A DNA stretch of 64,000 nucleotides from Flavobacterium sp. (GTDB lineage: Bacteria; Bacteroidota; Bacteroidia; Flavobacteriales; Flavobacteriaceae): positions 103,602 through 167,601 of the forward strand of contig DNNO01000021.1 in the NCBI GenBank assembly GCA_003497625.1. The letters are read 5' to 3'. The notes under the pieces were generated by a model that did not search any database, had not been told where the DNA came from, and saw nothing but the letters and a program-made list of their open reading frames with translations. A program made the position numbers and the translations under genes. Shown one piece after another: positions 14,996 through 23,931 of the stretch (within the stretch, counting starts at the first letter, position 1; each line of letters starts with the position of its first letter).

Positions 14996-15535
14996 CTATT
15001 TCTTAGTCGTAAACTTAGGATTGGTTTCCATTACAGTACCACATTTTTTGCATGTTCTCTTCTCTTCCGAATTGTAGAACGTACTAAAATGAGGCAAAAA
15101 GTCTTTTTCAATATCGTGTAATTCGAAATAAACTTCGTGTAATTTATGATTGCAATTATCACAAAACCAAAGTAAACCATCATTGAATCCTTTTCCAGCG
15201 CGCTTTCTTTCGATTACCAATCCGACAGAACCAGCAGTTCTTGCAGGAGAATGCGGTACTTTAGCAGGGTGCAAATACATGTCACCTGCTGAAAGTTTCA
15301 TGGCTTTCTTTTTGCCATCTTCCTGAATGTAAACTGTGATTTCACCTTCTAATTGGTAAAACAATTCTTCTGTTTCATTGTAGTGATAGTCTTTTCGTGC
15401 ATTGGGTCCACCCACAATCATTACAATGTAATCGTCTGATTCTACATATAAATTCTTATTACTAACGGGTGGTTTTAATAACTCTTTATTGTCCTCAACC
15501 CACTTTTGTAAATTAAACGGTTTTCCTATTGCCAT
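14996..15535 (-). CDS. haaO: 3-hydroxyanthranilate 3,4-dioxygenase
   Basis: 179 aa, full length for the bacterial enzyme. Cupin iron ligands H51, E57 and H95, and substrate arginines R47 and R99, are in place. The C-terminal rubredoxin-like iron site is complete: C125-x2-C128 and C162-x2-C165. The enzyme opens 3-hydroxyanthranilate to 2-amino-3-carboxymuconate semialdehyde, the precursor of quinolinate and NAD or of further degradation of tryptophan-derived kynurenine. No other kynurenine-pathway gene is within the window. The gene is probably transcribed alone or with the ALDH gene. Confidence 0.96.
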   Translation of the reverse strand: MAIGKPFNLQKWVEDNKELLKPPVSNKNLYVESDDYIVMIVGGPNARKDYHYNETEELFYQLEGEITVYIQEDGKKKAMKLSAGDMYLHPAKVPHSPARTAGSVGLVIERKRAGKGFNDGLLWFCDNCNHKLHEVYFELHDIEKDFLPHFSTFYNSEEKRTCKKCGTVMETNPKFTTKK

Positions 15536-15628
15536 CTTTTTTGCATTTAAAATGTAAAGTTACAGAAAAAGAAAAAGGTTAGCTGCATTTTATTGCAAAC
15601 TAACCTTATTAAATTGTTATGAGTGGAA

Positions 15629-16744
15629 TTACTTCACTTCTTTTACTAAATAAATGTAAACTGGAAAGTGATCTGAGAACCCAGGAACTCCGTTTTGATT
15701 ACGTAATGGATATCCTTTGTACTGCCCTGTTTTTTGAATTAAGAAAGGCTTGTTGTAAATACCTGCTTTCCAATATTTGAATGAACCATAATCGTTGTTG
15801 TCAGCCGGAACTAATTGTTGACTTACCATAATTTGGTCGAAAATATCTCCTGAATCTCTGTAAAACAAAGAAGAATGCCCGTCTTTAGCCATTTGCTCAA
15901 ACGGATTGTAAACATCTCTTGGTTCTTTAAGTTCTGTTTTTTTCAGTTTAGCGCCAATTCCTTGTTTTACACTTTTATTATATGCTCCGTCATTTAAATC
16001 TCCCATAGTAATAAACTTAGCATTTGGGTTAATTTTAATGATAGAATCCATTATTTTTCTATTTAACCTACCAGCTGCTTCACGGTAAGGGCTACTTCTT
16101 TTTTCGCCACCAGAACGAGACGGCCAGTGATTTACAATTACATTAATTTCTTCACCATCTAATAAACCTGTAACTAAAAGTTGGTCACGAGTGTAAATAC
16201 GTTTTGTTTTTTTGTCGTAGTTTACATTTTCTTCTGTTTCTTCCTCTTCCTTTTTGTCTTTTTTATCAGATGCAGATTCTGTTTCGTAAACATATAACGG
16301 AACATTTATATAGCTTGTAGGTTGGAAATGTTTTTCTTGATATAAAAATCCAACGTCGATTCCACGTTTGTCTGGAGAATCAAAGTGAACTACTTTATAA
16401 CCTTTGTTAATTAAAGCTGGGTGCTTTACTAAGTCTTCTAGAACTCTTCTGTTTTCAATTTCACAAGCACCAATAATTACAGGAGAATTTTTTTGAGCTT
16501 CGCTAGTTCCTAACTCAATAAGCACTCTACTTAAGTTATCTAATTTCTTATTATAGTTCTTTTTTGTCCAACCATTTACTGGAGTATATTCTTCATCGTA
16601 AGTGTCTGGATCATTAATTGTGTCAAATAAGTTCTCAAAATTGTAAAATGCTACTGTATGCACTTTAAATTTTTTATCCTGAGAAAAAGCACTATTTACA
16701 GACAAAATCACGGTAAATACAGCCAAAAGGTGTTTAATTTTCAT
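15629..16744 (-). CDS. exported endonuclease/exonuclease/phosphatase family protein
   Basis: 371 aa. The signal peptide is 1-21 (ending SAFSQ). EEP-fold motifs are seen: FYNFENLFD at the start of the fold, ACEIENR (metal-binding E), NHWPSRSGG (catalytic H), TMGDLND and the final SDHFPVYI. These enzymes hydrolyse phosphodiester or phosphate bonds in DNA, RNA, inositides or nucleotides; the substrate cannot be told. A K/E-rich loop lies at about residues 158-175. It is divergent from the TonB-dependent receptor gene across 139 bases, so both may share control. A box TACCTTTG on the minus strand (16797-16790) is its likely -7 element. Confidence 0.9.
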   Translation of the reverse strand: MKIKHLLAVFTVILSVNSAFSQDKKFKVHTVAFYNFENLFDTINDPDTYDEEYTPVNGWTKKNYNKKLDNLSRVLIELGTSEAQKNSPVIIGACEIENRRVLEDLVKHPALINKGYKVVHFDSPDKRGIDVGFLYQEKHFQPTSYINVPLYVYETESASDKKDKKEEEETEENVNYDKKTKRIYTRDQLLVTGLLDGEEINVIVNHWPSRSGGEKRSSPYREAAGRLNRKIMDSIIKINPNAKFITMGDLNDGAYNKSVKQGIGAKLKKTELKEPRDVYNPFEQMAKDGHSSLFYRDSGDIFDQIMVSQQLVPADNNDYGSFKYWKAGIYNKPFLIQKTGQYKGYPLRNQNGVPGFSDHFPVYIYLVKEVK

Positions 16745-16883
16745 AAATCAAATGTTATATTAATATCAAGTTTATTACAAATTGGGTGCCAAAGGTAAAT
16801 AATATTATTAAAAGTTATACATTTGCAGGCTGTTAAGTTTTAAACCACTTAACGTTAAATAAGTATTAATTATAATATTCTTT

Positions 16884-19658
16884 ATGAAAAAACTTGTATT
16901 AAGCACTTTACTAGTGCTGCAAGCTGTTTTTGTTTTTGCACAGCAAAATCCAGCCTTAAAAGGTAAGGTTATCGATGCTAAAAGTCAAAAACCATTACAA
17001 AATGTAGTTGCAACTATTCAAAGCACGAATCAATCTGCCTTGACTGATTTTGACGGAAATTTTGTATTTCAATCAATTCCTGGTGGAGAACAAGTATTAG
17101 TAGTTAAATCTACTGGATACAACCAACAGACATTCGTGTTAGAGCCAAACAATGGAGAGCCATTAGATTTAGGCGTAGTTGTTTTAGAAGAAGACGTTAC
17201 TTCTGAACAACAATTAAGTTTAGTAACTATTACTGAAAATGACTTAGGAGATGACAACAGTGGATCGGAAAGTACTTCTGGGCTTTTGCAAGCAACGAGA
17301 GACACTTACCAACAAGCTGCTGCTTTTAACTGGGGGCAATCTCGTTTTAGAATTAGAGGTTTAGATAATGAATATGGAGTTACCATGATTAATGGTATTT
17401 CAATGAATAAATTGTATGATGGAAGACCACAATGGAGTAACTGGGGTGGTTTAAATGATGCAACAAGAAATCAAGAATTTACAATGGGTTCTGCACCTTC
17501 AGATTATACTTTTGGTAGTGCTTTAGGAACTCAAGAAATCAACACAAGAGCTTCATTCTACCGTCCAGGTTCAAGAATTTCGATGTCTGGAACAAACACT
17601 AACTACAGTTGGAGAATGATGGGAACTCATGCCTCTGGTATGAACAAAGACGGATGGGCATTTGTGGTTTCTGCATCAAGAAGATGGGCTGAAGAAGGAT
17701 ATTTTGAAGGAACTGACTATGCTGCAAATTCATTATTTGCAAGTGTTGAGAAAAGAATTAACGAAAAACACAGTTTAAACTTAACTGCAATTTACGCTCA
17801 AAATAGTAGAGGAAAATCTTCTCCAAACACTAAAGAGGTAAATGATTTAATGGGAATCGAATACAATTCATATTGGGGATACCAAGGAGGTAAAAAACGT
17901 AACTCTAGAGATAAAGATGTTGAAGAACCAATTGTAATGCTTTCTCATTATTGGAGAATTACAGAAAAAACATCATTAAATACTAATGTTGCTTTTCAAA
18001 CAGGATCAATTGGAAACTCTAGATTAGATTTTCAATTAGGTAACAACCCTGACCCAACTTATTACAGAAACTTACCAAGTTATTTCAGTAATTTAGGAGG
18101 TTATACTCCTGTTCAATTAGAAGAAATTGGAAACACTTTTAGATTAAATTCTCAAATTGATTGGGATGCAATGTACATAGCTAATCAAAATAGTGCATTT
18201 CCTGGAAGAAGTGTTTATGTTTTATATGAAGACAGAACCGATGACAACCAGTTAAGCGCAAACAGTATTTTAAACTCAAGTATTTCTGAAAATGTTAGCT
18301 TAACTGCTGGAGCAAATTTTAGAAAACTACGTTCTCATAATTATCAGAACTTATTAGATTTAATGGGTGGTCAATATTTCTTAGACATTGATCCTTTTTA
18401 CACAGGAAATGCTAGTCAATCTGATTTAAATAATCCAAATAGACAAGTTGGTGAAAACGAATCTTACGGATATAACTATTTATTACACGCTTTAACATTT
18501 GATGGTTTTACTCAATTCAAATTTACTTATGATAAAGCAGATTTTTATTTAGCTCAATCTTTTTCTAGAACTGAGTATCAAAGAGAAGGAATTTACAGAA
18601 ATGGAATTTATGCAGATAATTCATTTGGAAAAGGAGAAAGTATCACTTTTGAAAACTTCGGATTCAAAGGAGGTTTAACATATAAATTAAACGGAAGAAA
18701 TTATTTAGATTTCAACGGTTTATACCAAACAAAAGCGCCAAGTTTGAGAAACTCTTTCTCTAATGCGAGAATGAACAATGTAATTACTCCAGACTTACAA
18801 AGCGAAAGTATTACAAGTGCTGATGCAAGTTATATCTTAAGAGCACCAAAATTCAAAGCTCGTTTAACTGGTTTCTACTCTAAAATTCAAGACGCTACTG
18901 AAATTTCATTCTTCTACGGAGAAGGAATTGGAAGTGATGACGGTGGTGACGAAGATACATTTGTTAGTGAAATCGTTACTGGTATTGAAAAACAAAATAT
19001 GGGTGCAGAACTTGGTTTAGAATACCAAATTACTTCAACTATTAAAGCTACTGCTGCTGCATCTTACGGTCAGTATATCTATTCAGACAATGCAAAGTTA
19101 AAAACTAACGATGACGCATTAGCTGCTGCAGGAAACAACTCATTAACTGATTTTGGAACTGTTTATATTAAAGATTACCACCAACCAGGTATGCCACAAA
19201 CAGCAGCATCATTTGGTTTAGAATATAGAGACCCTAACTTCTGGTGGATTGGAGCAAATGTGAACTATTTAGCAAACAGCTATATTGATGTAGCTAGTAT
19301 CTTAAGAACTGACAATTTCACTATTGATAGTAATACAGGAGACAATTATTCTGGCGCAACACCAGAAACAGTTAAAGATATATTAGAACAAGAAAAATTT
19401 GATAGTTTCTCTTTAGTAAATTTAACAGGTGGAAAATCTTGGAGAATAAGCAAAGCAAATCGTAATACTGTTGGATTCTTTGCTTCTGTAAACAACGTTT
19501 TTGATGTAACCTATAAAACTGGTGGTTTTGAACAATCTAGAAAAGCAACTTTTCCAGATTTACAAGCAGACCAAGCTAATGGTACACCTTCATTTGGTTC
19601 AAAATATTTTTACGGATACGGAAGAACATTTTTTGTTAACTTCTACATTAACTTCTAA
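16884..19658 (+). CDS. TonB-dependent outer-membrane receptor with CarboxypepD_reg-like domain
   Basis: 924 aa. The signal peptide is 1-19. Residues about 24-105 form the carboxypeptidase-regulatory-like beta domain common on Bacteroidota receptors (GKVIDAKSQKPLQNVVATI). A plug follows at about 130-235 (RFRIRGLDNEYGVTMINGI), then a barrel ending in a terminal strand YGRTFFVNFYINF. The first gene of a three-gene unit, it is followed 12 bases later by two lipoproteins. The partner genes are not SusD-type, so this is not a standard polysaccharide locus. The ligand is unknown; the divergent exported nuclease/phosphatase makes a nucleic-acid-derived or phosphate-containing substrate plausible. A TACATTTG box at 16818-16825 may be the -7 element. 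Confidence 0.95.
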   Translation: MKKLVLSTLLVLQAVFVFAQQNPALKGKVIDAKSQKPLQNVVATIQSTNQSALTDFDGNFVFQSIPGGEQVLVVKSTGYNQQTFVLEPNNGEPLDLGVVVLEEDVTSEQQLSLVTITENDLGDDNSGSESTSGLLQATRDTYQQAAAFNWGQSRFRIRGLDNEYGVTMINGISMNKLYDGRPQWSNWGGLNDATRNQEFTMGSAPSDYTFGSALGTQEINTRASFYRPGSRISMSGTNTNYSWRMMGTHASGMNKDGWAFVVSASRRWAEEGYFEGTDYAANSLFASVEKRINEKHSLNLTAIYAQNSRGKSSPNTKEVNDLMGIEYNSYWGYQGGKKRNSRDKDVEEPIVMLSHYWRITEKTSLNTNVAFQTGSIGNSRLDFQLGNNPDPTYYRNLPSYFSNLGGYTPVQLEEIGNTFRLNSQIDWDAMYIANQNSAFPGRSVYVLYEDRTDDNQLSANSILNSSISENVSLTAGANFRKLRSHNYQNLLDLMGGQYFLDIDPFYTGNASQSDLNNPNRQVGENESYGYNYLLHALTFDGFTQFKFTYDKADFYLAQSFSRTEYQREGIYRNGIYADNSFGKGESITFENFGFKGGLTYKLNGRNYLDFNGLYQTKAPSLRNSFSNARMNNVITPDLQSESITSADASYILRAPKFKARLTGFYSKIQDATEISFFYGEGIGSDDGGDEDTFVSEIVTGIEKQNMGAELGLEYQITSTIKATAAASYGQYIYSDNAKLKTNDDALAAAGNNSLTDFGTVYIKDYHQPGMPQTAASFGLEYRDPNFWWIGANVNYLANSYIDVASILRTDNFTIDSNTGDNYSGATPETVKDILEQEKFDSFSLVNLTGGKSWRISKANRNTVGFFASVNNVFDVTYKTGGFEQSRKATFPDLQADQANGTPSFGSKYFYGYGRTFFVNFYINF

Positions 19659-19670
19659 AAAAAATATACT

Positions 19671-20306
19671 ATGAAAATAAAATTTTTAAAAACAATGTTC
19701 TTGTTAGCGCTTAGTACAAGTGCTTTAACAAGTTGTGTAGGAGATGATGATTATGCAATTCCTACCGTTTTTACCTATGCTTTCAATGAAGGCTTTGAAA
19801 CCTCTACAACTGGAAGTGGTTCTGTTGAAGTGCCAATTACCTTAGAAGGATGGGTAAACTATAACGCGTCAACATCAACACCATTATCATCTCGTTTATG
19901 GCATGCTAGAACTTTTGATGATAATATTTATGCTGAATTTTCTTCTTTTTATTCTACAACGGGTACTAATGATGTGGCTTGGTTAATAACTCCAGCTATC
20001 GATTTAACTGGAACAACAGGAGAAGTTTTCTCTTTTTCAACAAAAACAAGATTTGCAAACGGATATCCGTTAACAGCTTTTATTTCAACAGATTACGATG
20101 GAACAACTGCTGGAATTGCAACTGCAACTTGGACACCTCTTACTTTCACTGCACCAACAGCAAATGATGTTTTTGTTAGTAGTGGAAATATTGACATCAG
20201 TTCTTATGAAAGTGATAATGTAAGAATTGCATTCAAGTACACAGGAAGCAGAGCAGGTGTAACTACTACTTTGCAACTAGACAATGTTAAGATCACCAAA
20301 AATTAA
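19671..20306 (+). CDS. choice-of-anchor J-like surface lipoprotein
   Basis: 211 aa. The lipoprotein signal ends ALTSC (C22), followed by VGDDDY, an acidic run like the surface-export signal of Bacteroidota lipoproteins. The rest is a beta-sandwich-like domain (EGWVNYNASTST, LWHARTF, AWLITPAIDLTG, FKYTGSRAG, TLQLDNVKI) of the kind called choice-of-anchor J / cleaved adhesin. A similar domain is repeated at the C-terminus of the next gene's product. It lies between the receptor and the DUF5689 gene with 12- and 5-base gaps. It is probably a surface partner of the receptor (inference). Confidence 0.8.
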   Translation: MKIKFLKTMFLLALSTSALTSCVGDDDYAIPTVFTYAFNEGFETSTTGSGSVEVPITLEGWVNYNASTSTPLSSRLWHARTFDDNIYAEFSSFYSTTGTNDVAWLITPAIDLTGTTGEVFSFSTKTRFANGYPLTAFISTDYDGTTAGIATATWTPLTFTAPTANDVFVSSGNIDISSYESDNVRIAFKYTGSRAGVTTTLQLDNVKITKN

Positions 20307-20311
20307 TAGCT

Positions 20312-21685
20312 ATGAAAAACTTAAAATTAGTATTAACAACAGCCATTTTAGCGTCTTTAGTAGGATGTGTTAATGGCGATGATTATGGTACACCAGATTT
20401 ATCAGACAACTGTGTTACCATTACACCAACGAAAGAAGTTACTGATGTAACAAGTATTGCAACAGCTACTGCTGCTCAATATACAACATCAGACGATGTA
20501 ATTGATTACATAGAAGCTTATGTTACTTCAAGTGATGAAGGTGGAAATTTTTACAAATCTATTTCATTAATGTCATTGGATGGATTAACTGGTTTTAGTA
20601 TGCCAGTTGATAATTATAATTTATATAATGAATTTGAACCTGGAAGAAAAGTTACTATCAAATTAGACAAAAATAGATATTTCAACAGACAACACGGTTC
20701 AACTGTTATTGGTTCTTCCTACGAAGGTGGTGTTGGAAGAATTTCTGGAGTAGAATATAAAGATGTTATTTTAAGATCTTGTGAAAATGTTAACGAGAAT
20801 GACATTGTAAAAGATTTAACTATAGCAGCAGCTAAAAACGATCAATATTTAAACATGTTAATCGAATTTGATGCAGTACAATTTACTGATGCTTCTTTAG
20901 GAAAAACTTACTATGATGCTTCTTTAAATAGTTTTGGTGGTGCAACAAATCATGAAATTACAGACCAATTTGGTAACAAAGTTATCGTTAGAGTTAGTGA
21001 ATTCGCAACTTTTGCTTCAAATGCAGTTCCTTCATTAAACGGAAAAATTAGAGGTGTAATGACTAAATATAATAGTGATTATCAATTCATGATTAGAACT
21101 TTAAATGATGTAAATTTAACTGATACAAGATTAGCAATTGATTTATATCCACCAATCGGAGGTTCTGCAATTGTTTATGATGCTACTTTAAACGAGCCTT
21201 TCACATCTTACACAACAACTAATCAACAAGTTTTCCCAAAATACATCAATGATGCAGCTGTGGGAAGTAGATATTGGCAAAGAAAAACCTTCAGTGGAAA
21301 TACTTACATCCAAATGTCTTCATTTGGTGGAACTCCAGAAGCAAATAGATCTTTATTTATTGTTCCTGTTAATATGACAGCAGCAAATACATTATCTTTT
21401 GCTACAAATGCTGGTTTCCACAATGGAAATGTATTAAAAGTATATTACACTACAAACTATGTTCCTGGATCACAAATTACTTCAGCAACTTTAGTTGATA
21501 TTACATCAAGCTTTACTATTTCTCCAGGTTTACCAAGTGGATATCCTGCAGCATTTACAGCAAGTGGTGTTTACAACATTCCTGCTGGAGTTACTGGAAA
21601 CGGTTTCTTCGTATTTGAATATGTTGGAAACGGAACTTCTGGTCCAACTACAACAATGCAAATTGATAACATTGTAATCAACTAA
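20312..21685 (+). CDS. DUF5689 plus choice-of-anchor J surface lipoprotein
   Basis: 457 aa. The lipoprotein signal ends SLVGC (C19) followed by VNGDDYGTPD, again acidic. Residues about 35-270 match DUF5689, an OB-like domain (DVIDYIEAYVTSSDEGGNFYKSI split here as IEAYVTSSDEGGNFYKSI). Residues about 285-457 are a beta-sandwich like that of the preceding lipoprotein (YWQRKTFSGNTYIQM, FIVPVNMTA, TMQIDNIVI). DUF5689 proteins frequently accompany TonB-dependent receptors and exported nucleases in Flavobacteriaceae, to my knowledge without an assigned function. It is the last gene of the unit; a terminator follows. Confidence 0.87.
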   Translation: MKNLKLVLTTAILASLVGCVNGDDYGTPDLSDNCVTITPTKEVTDVTSIATATAAQYTTSDDVIDYIEAYVTSSDEGGNFYKSISLMSLDGLTGFSMPVDNYNLYNEFEPGRKVTIKLDKNRYFNRQHGSTVIGSSYEGGVGRISGVEYKDVILRSCENVNENDIVKDLTIAAAKNDQYLNMLIEFDAVQFTDASLGKTYYDASLNSFGGATNHEITDQFGNKVIVRVSEFATFASNAVPSLNGKIRGVMTKYNSDYQFMIRTLNDVNLTDTRLAIDLYPPIGGSAIVYDATLNEPFTSYTTTNQQVFPKYINDAAVGSRYWQRKTFSGNTYIQMSSFGGTPEANRSLFIVPVNMTAANTLSFATNAGFHNGNVLKVYYTTNYVPGSQITSATLVDITSSFTISPGLPSGYPAAFTASGVYNIPAGVTGNGFFVFEYVGNGTSGPTTTMQIDNIVIN

Positions 21686-21706
21686 TTACAATTTAAATAA
21701 AATTCT

Positions 21707-21737
21707 AAAAGCGACTCAAATTGAGTCGCTTTTTTTA
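21707..21737 (+). terminator. rho-independent terminator
   Basis: AAAAGCGACTCAA pairs with TTGAGTCGCTTTT and is followed by T residues. It closes the receptor/lipoprotein unit. Confidence 0.9.
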
Positions 21738-21751
21738 TGCCCGCTATTTCG

Positions 21752-21759
21752 TACCTTTG
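21752..21759 (+). promoter_or_regulatory. -7 box TACCTTTG upstream of hflX
   Basis: TACCTTTG fits TAnnTTTG and lies 18 bases before the hflX ATG. No clear -33 box is seen. Confidence 0.4.
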
Positions 21760-21777
21760 TATTCTTAAAGAACGATT

Positions 21778-23001
21778 ATGTTAGAGAAAGAAGTTATTGA
21801 CTTTGAAAAATCAATAGTAGTAGGAATTGTCACGCAAAACCAAAGTGAAGAGAAACTAAACGAATATCTTGACGAATTGGAGTTTTTGACCTTTACGGCT
21901 GGAGGAACGGTCGTAAAACGTTTTTCTCAAAAAATGGACAAGCCAAATCCGAAAACTTTTGTTGGAACAGGTAAATTAGAAGAAATTAAATATTACATCA
22001 AAGACAACAATATTACAACCGTTATCTTTGATGACGAATTAACACCATCACAATCCAAAAATATCACCAAAGAACTAGATTGTAAAGTATTAGACAGAAC
22101 AAATCTTATCTTAGATATCTTCGCACAACGCGCTGAAACTTCCTATGCAAGAACGCAAGTAGAATTAGCACAATGTCAATATTTATTGCCTCGTTTAACT
22201 GGGATGTGGACACACTTAGAACGTCAAAAAGGGGGAATTGGAATGCGTGGTCCTGGAGAAACCGAAATTGAAACCGACCGTCGTATTGTACGAGATAGAA
22301 TCTCTTTACTGAAAGAAAAAATCAAGGTAATTGATAAGCAAATGGCTACCCAACGAAGTAATCGTGGCGCTATGGTTCGTGTGGCTTTGGTTGGTTATAC
22401 GAATGTTGGAAAGTCAACGTTAATGAATGCTGTTGGGAAAAGTGATGTATTTGTAGAAAATAAATTATTTGCAACGCTTGATACTACCGTTCGTAAAACC
22501 GTTATTAAGAATTTACCGTTTCTTTTAAGCGACACGGTTGGTTTTATTAGAAAACTACCAACGCAATTAGTTGAATCGTTTAAAAGCACCTTAGATGAAG
22601 TTAGAGAAGCTGATTTATTGCTTCATGTGGTGGATATTTCGCATCCTGAGTTTGAAGATCATATTGCCTCTGTAAATAAAATTTTATTAGACATTAAAAG
22701 CGCTGATAAACCAACTATCATGGTTTTCAATAAAATTGATGCCTTCAAATCGGTTTATTTTGATGAAAACGATTTAAGTGTTGAAAAAACAACCAAACAT
22801 TACACTTTAGAAGATTGGAAAAGAACCTGGATGAGTAAATTAGGTGAAAACAATACTTTATTTATTTCAGCAACAGAAAAAGCCAACTTTGAAGAATTTA
22901 GAGAAAAAGTGTACGAGGCAGTTAGAGAAATTCACATTACAAGATTTCCATACAACAAATTTTTATATCCAGATTATAAAGATGCTGTTGAAAATGAATA
23001 A
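21778..23001 (+). CDS. hflX: GTPase HflX
   Basis: 407 aa, full length. The HflX N-terminal domain is present (FVGTGKLEEIKYYI, FDDELTPSQSKN), then the glycine-rich linker GGIGMRGPGETEIETDRR, then the G domain with G1 GYTNVGKST (about 206-214), G3 DTVGF and G4 NKID. HflX binds the 50S subunit and splits stalled or stress-inactivated ribosomes. The gene stands alone between two terminators. Confidence 0.97.
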   Translation: MLEKEVIDFEKSIVVGIVTQNQSEEKLNEYLDELEFLTFTAGGTVVKRFSQKMDKPNPKTFVGTGKLEEIKYYIKDNNITTVIFDDELTPSQSKNITKELDCKVLDRTNLILDIFAQRAETSYARTQVELAQCQYLLPRLTGMWTHLERQKGGIGMRGPGETEIETDRRIVRDRISLLKEKIKVIDKQMATQRSNRGAMVRVALVGYTNVGKSTLMNAVGKSDVFVENKLFATLDTTVRKTVIKNLPFLLSDTVGFIRKLPTQLVESFKSTLDEVREADLLLHVVDISHPEFEDHIASVNKILLDIKSADKPTIMVFNKIDAFKSVYFDENDLSVEKTTKHYTLEDWKRTWMSKLGENNTLFISATEKANFEEFREKVYEAVREIHITRFPYNKFLYPDYKDAVENE

Positions 23002-23030
23002 AAAAAGACCTCAATTGAGGTCTTTTTTTA
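23001..23030. terminator. bidirectional terminator between hflX and the DUF2480 gene
   Basis: AAAAAAGACCTCAA/TTGAGGTCTTTTTT is a perfect palindrome overlapping the stop codons of both converging genes. Confidence 0.9.
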
Positions 23031-23531
23031 TTTTGATTTGTATAACGGAACTGCCGAGCAAGCTTCACCAAACATAACGCTTTTAGCAACTTTCATTAGT
23101 TTTTGAATCGCCAAAGTATATACTTGGTTGGGAACCGATTTTTTAGAACAACCTTTCAGAATTACTGGTTTTTGAAAGTAATCGGTATAATCAAGTTTAT
23201 TCAAAATATCTTGATACCATTCGATAACCGCTAATTCTTTATTTCCGTGAATTACTTTTAAAGCATGTGGTGCCAAATGAACCGAAACTAAAGCAAATGT
23301 CCAAGCGGGTAAAATTGCATCGGTGGAACAATACAAAGCAACGTATTTATCCTCAAATTTAGACCAATCGCAATTTTTCAATTGTGTTCTAAAATCGGAT
23401 TCTTTTAAGATAAATCCTTCTAATAACCATTGCGAAATATCTAAATCTACCACATGATTATCCGGATAGTAATCTTCTAAATCAAATACCATCAATGAAC
23501 TTTGTGCTACTTTGTTTATTATTTCGTCCAT
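23028..23531 (-). CDS. DUF2480 family protein
   Basis: 167 aa from the ATG at 23531 (MDEIINKVAQS). An upstream in-frame ATG at 23552 would add seven residues that are encoded by a heptad repeat, so the inner start is preferred. The protein matches DUF2480 (LEDYYPDNHVVDLDISQWLLEGFILKE in part; GCSKKSVPNQVYT; a conserved Cys in FGEACSAVPLYK). Its function is unknown; the family is conserved in Bacteroidota and often found by Fe-S assembly genes. It is the last gene of the suf cluster. Confidence 0.88.
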   Translation of the reverse strand: MDEIINKVAQSSLMVFDLEDYYPDNHVVDLDISQWLLEGFILKESDFRTQLKNCDWSKFEDKYVALYCSTDAILPAWTFALVSVHLAPHALKVIHGNKELAVIEWYQDILNKLDYTDYFQKPVILKGCSKKSVPNQVYTLAIQKLMKVAKSVMFGEACSAVPLYKSK

Positions 23532-23537
23532 TTGAAA

Positions 23538-23584
23538 AGTTTCAAGTTTCAAGTTTCAAGTTGAGCAACCTGAAACTTGAAACA
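23538..23584. repeat. AGTTTCA heptad array with inverted partner
   Basis: AGTTTCA occurs three times at 23538-23558, followed by AGTTGAG; TGAAACT and TGAAACA (inverse units) lie at 23571-23584. The array sits between the DUF2480 and DUF59 genes and extends the DUF2480 frame upstream with an alternative ATG. Confidence 0.85.
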
Positions 23585-23595
23585 TTAAACAAATT

Positions 23596-23919
23596 TTACA
23601 ACATTCCTAATTCTAATTTTGCCTCTTCACTCATTAAATCTTTGCTCCATGGTGGATCAAAAGTAATTTCTACTTCACAAGATTTTACGGCATCGATAGA
23701 TTTTACTTTTTCCTCCACTTCTTGAGGCAAAGTTTCCGCTACTGGACAATTTGGTGACGTTAAGGTCATTAAGATTTTTACATCGTTATCCTCGTTAATC
23801 ATCACGTCGTAGATTAAACCTAATTCGTAAATATCTACTGGAATTTCAGGGTCAAAAATCCCTTTTAAAACTTTGACTACGTCTTCGCCTAAGTTGATTG
23901 TATCGTTAAATTCTTCCAT
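23596..23919 (-). CDS. DUF59/MIP18-type Fe-S assembly protein (SufT-like)
   Basis: 107 aa. The DUF59 core is visible: VLKGIFDPEIPVDIYELGLI and the conserved TLTSPNCPVAETLP with its cysteine, then VEITFDPPWSKDLMSEEAK. These proteins take part in Fe-S cluster maturation or carriage. It follows sufE by 12 bases in the suf operon, which supports the role. SufT is used as a likeness; the full SufT has extra N-terminal sequence. Confidence 0.92.
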   Translation of the reverse strand: MEEFNDTINLGEDVVKVLKGIFDPEIPVDIYELGLIYDVMINEDNDVKILMTLTSPNCPVAETLPQEVEEKVKSIDAVKSCEVEITFDPPWSKDLMSEEAKLELGML

Positions 23920-23931
23920 TTTTTTAATTAT

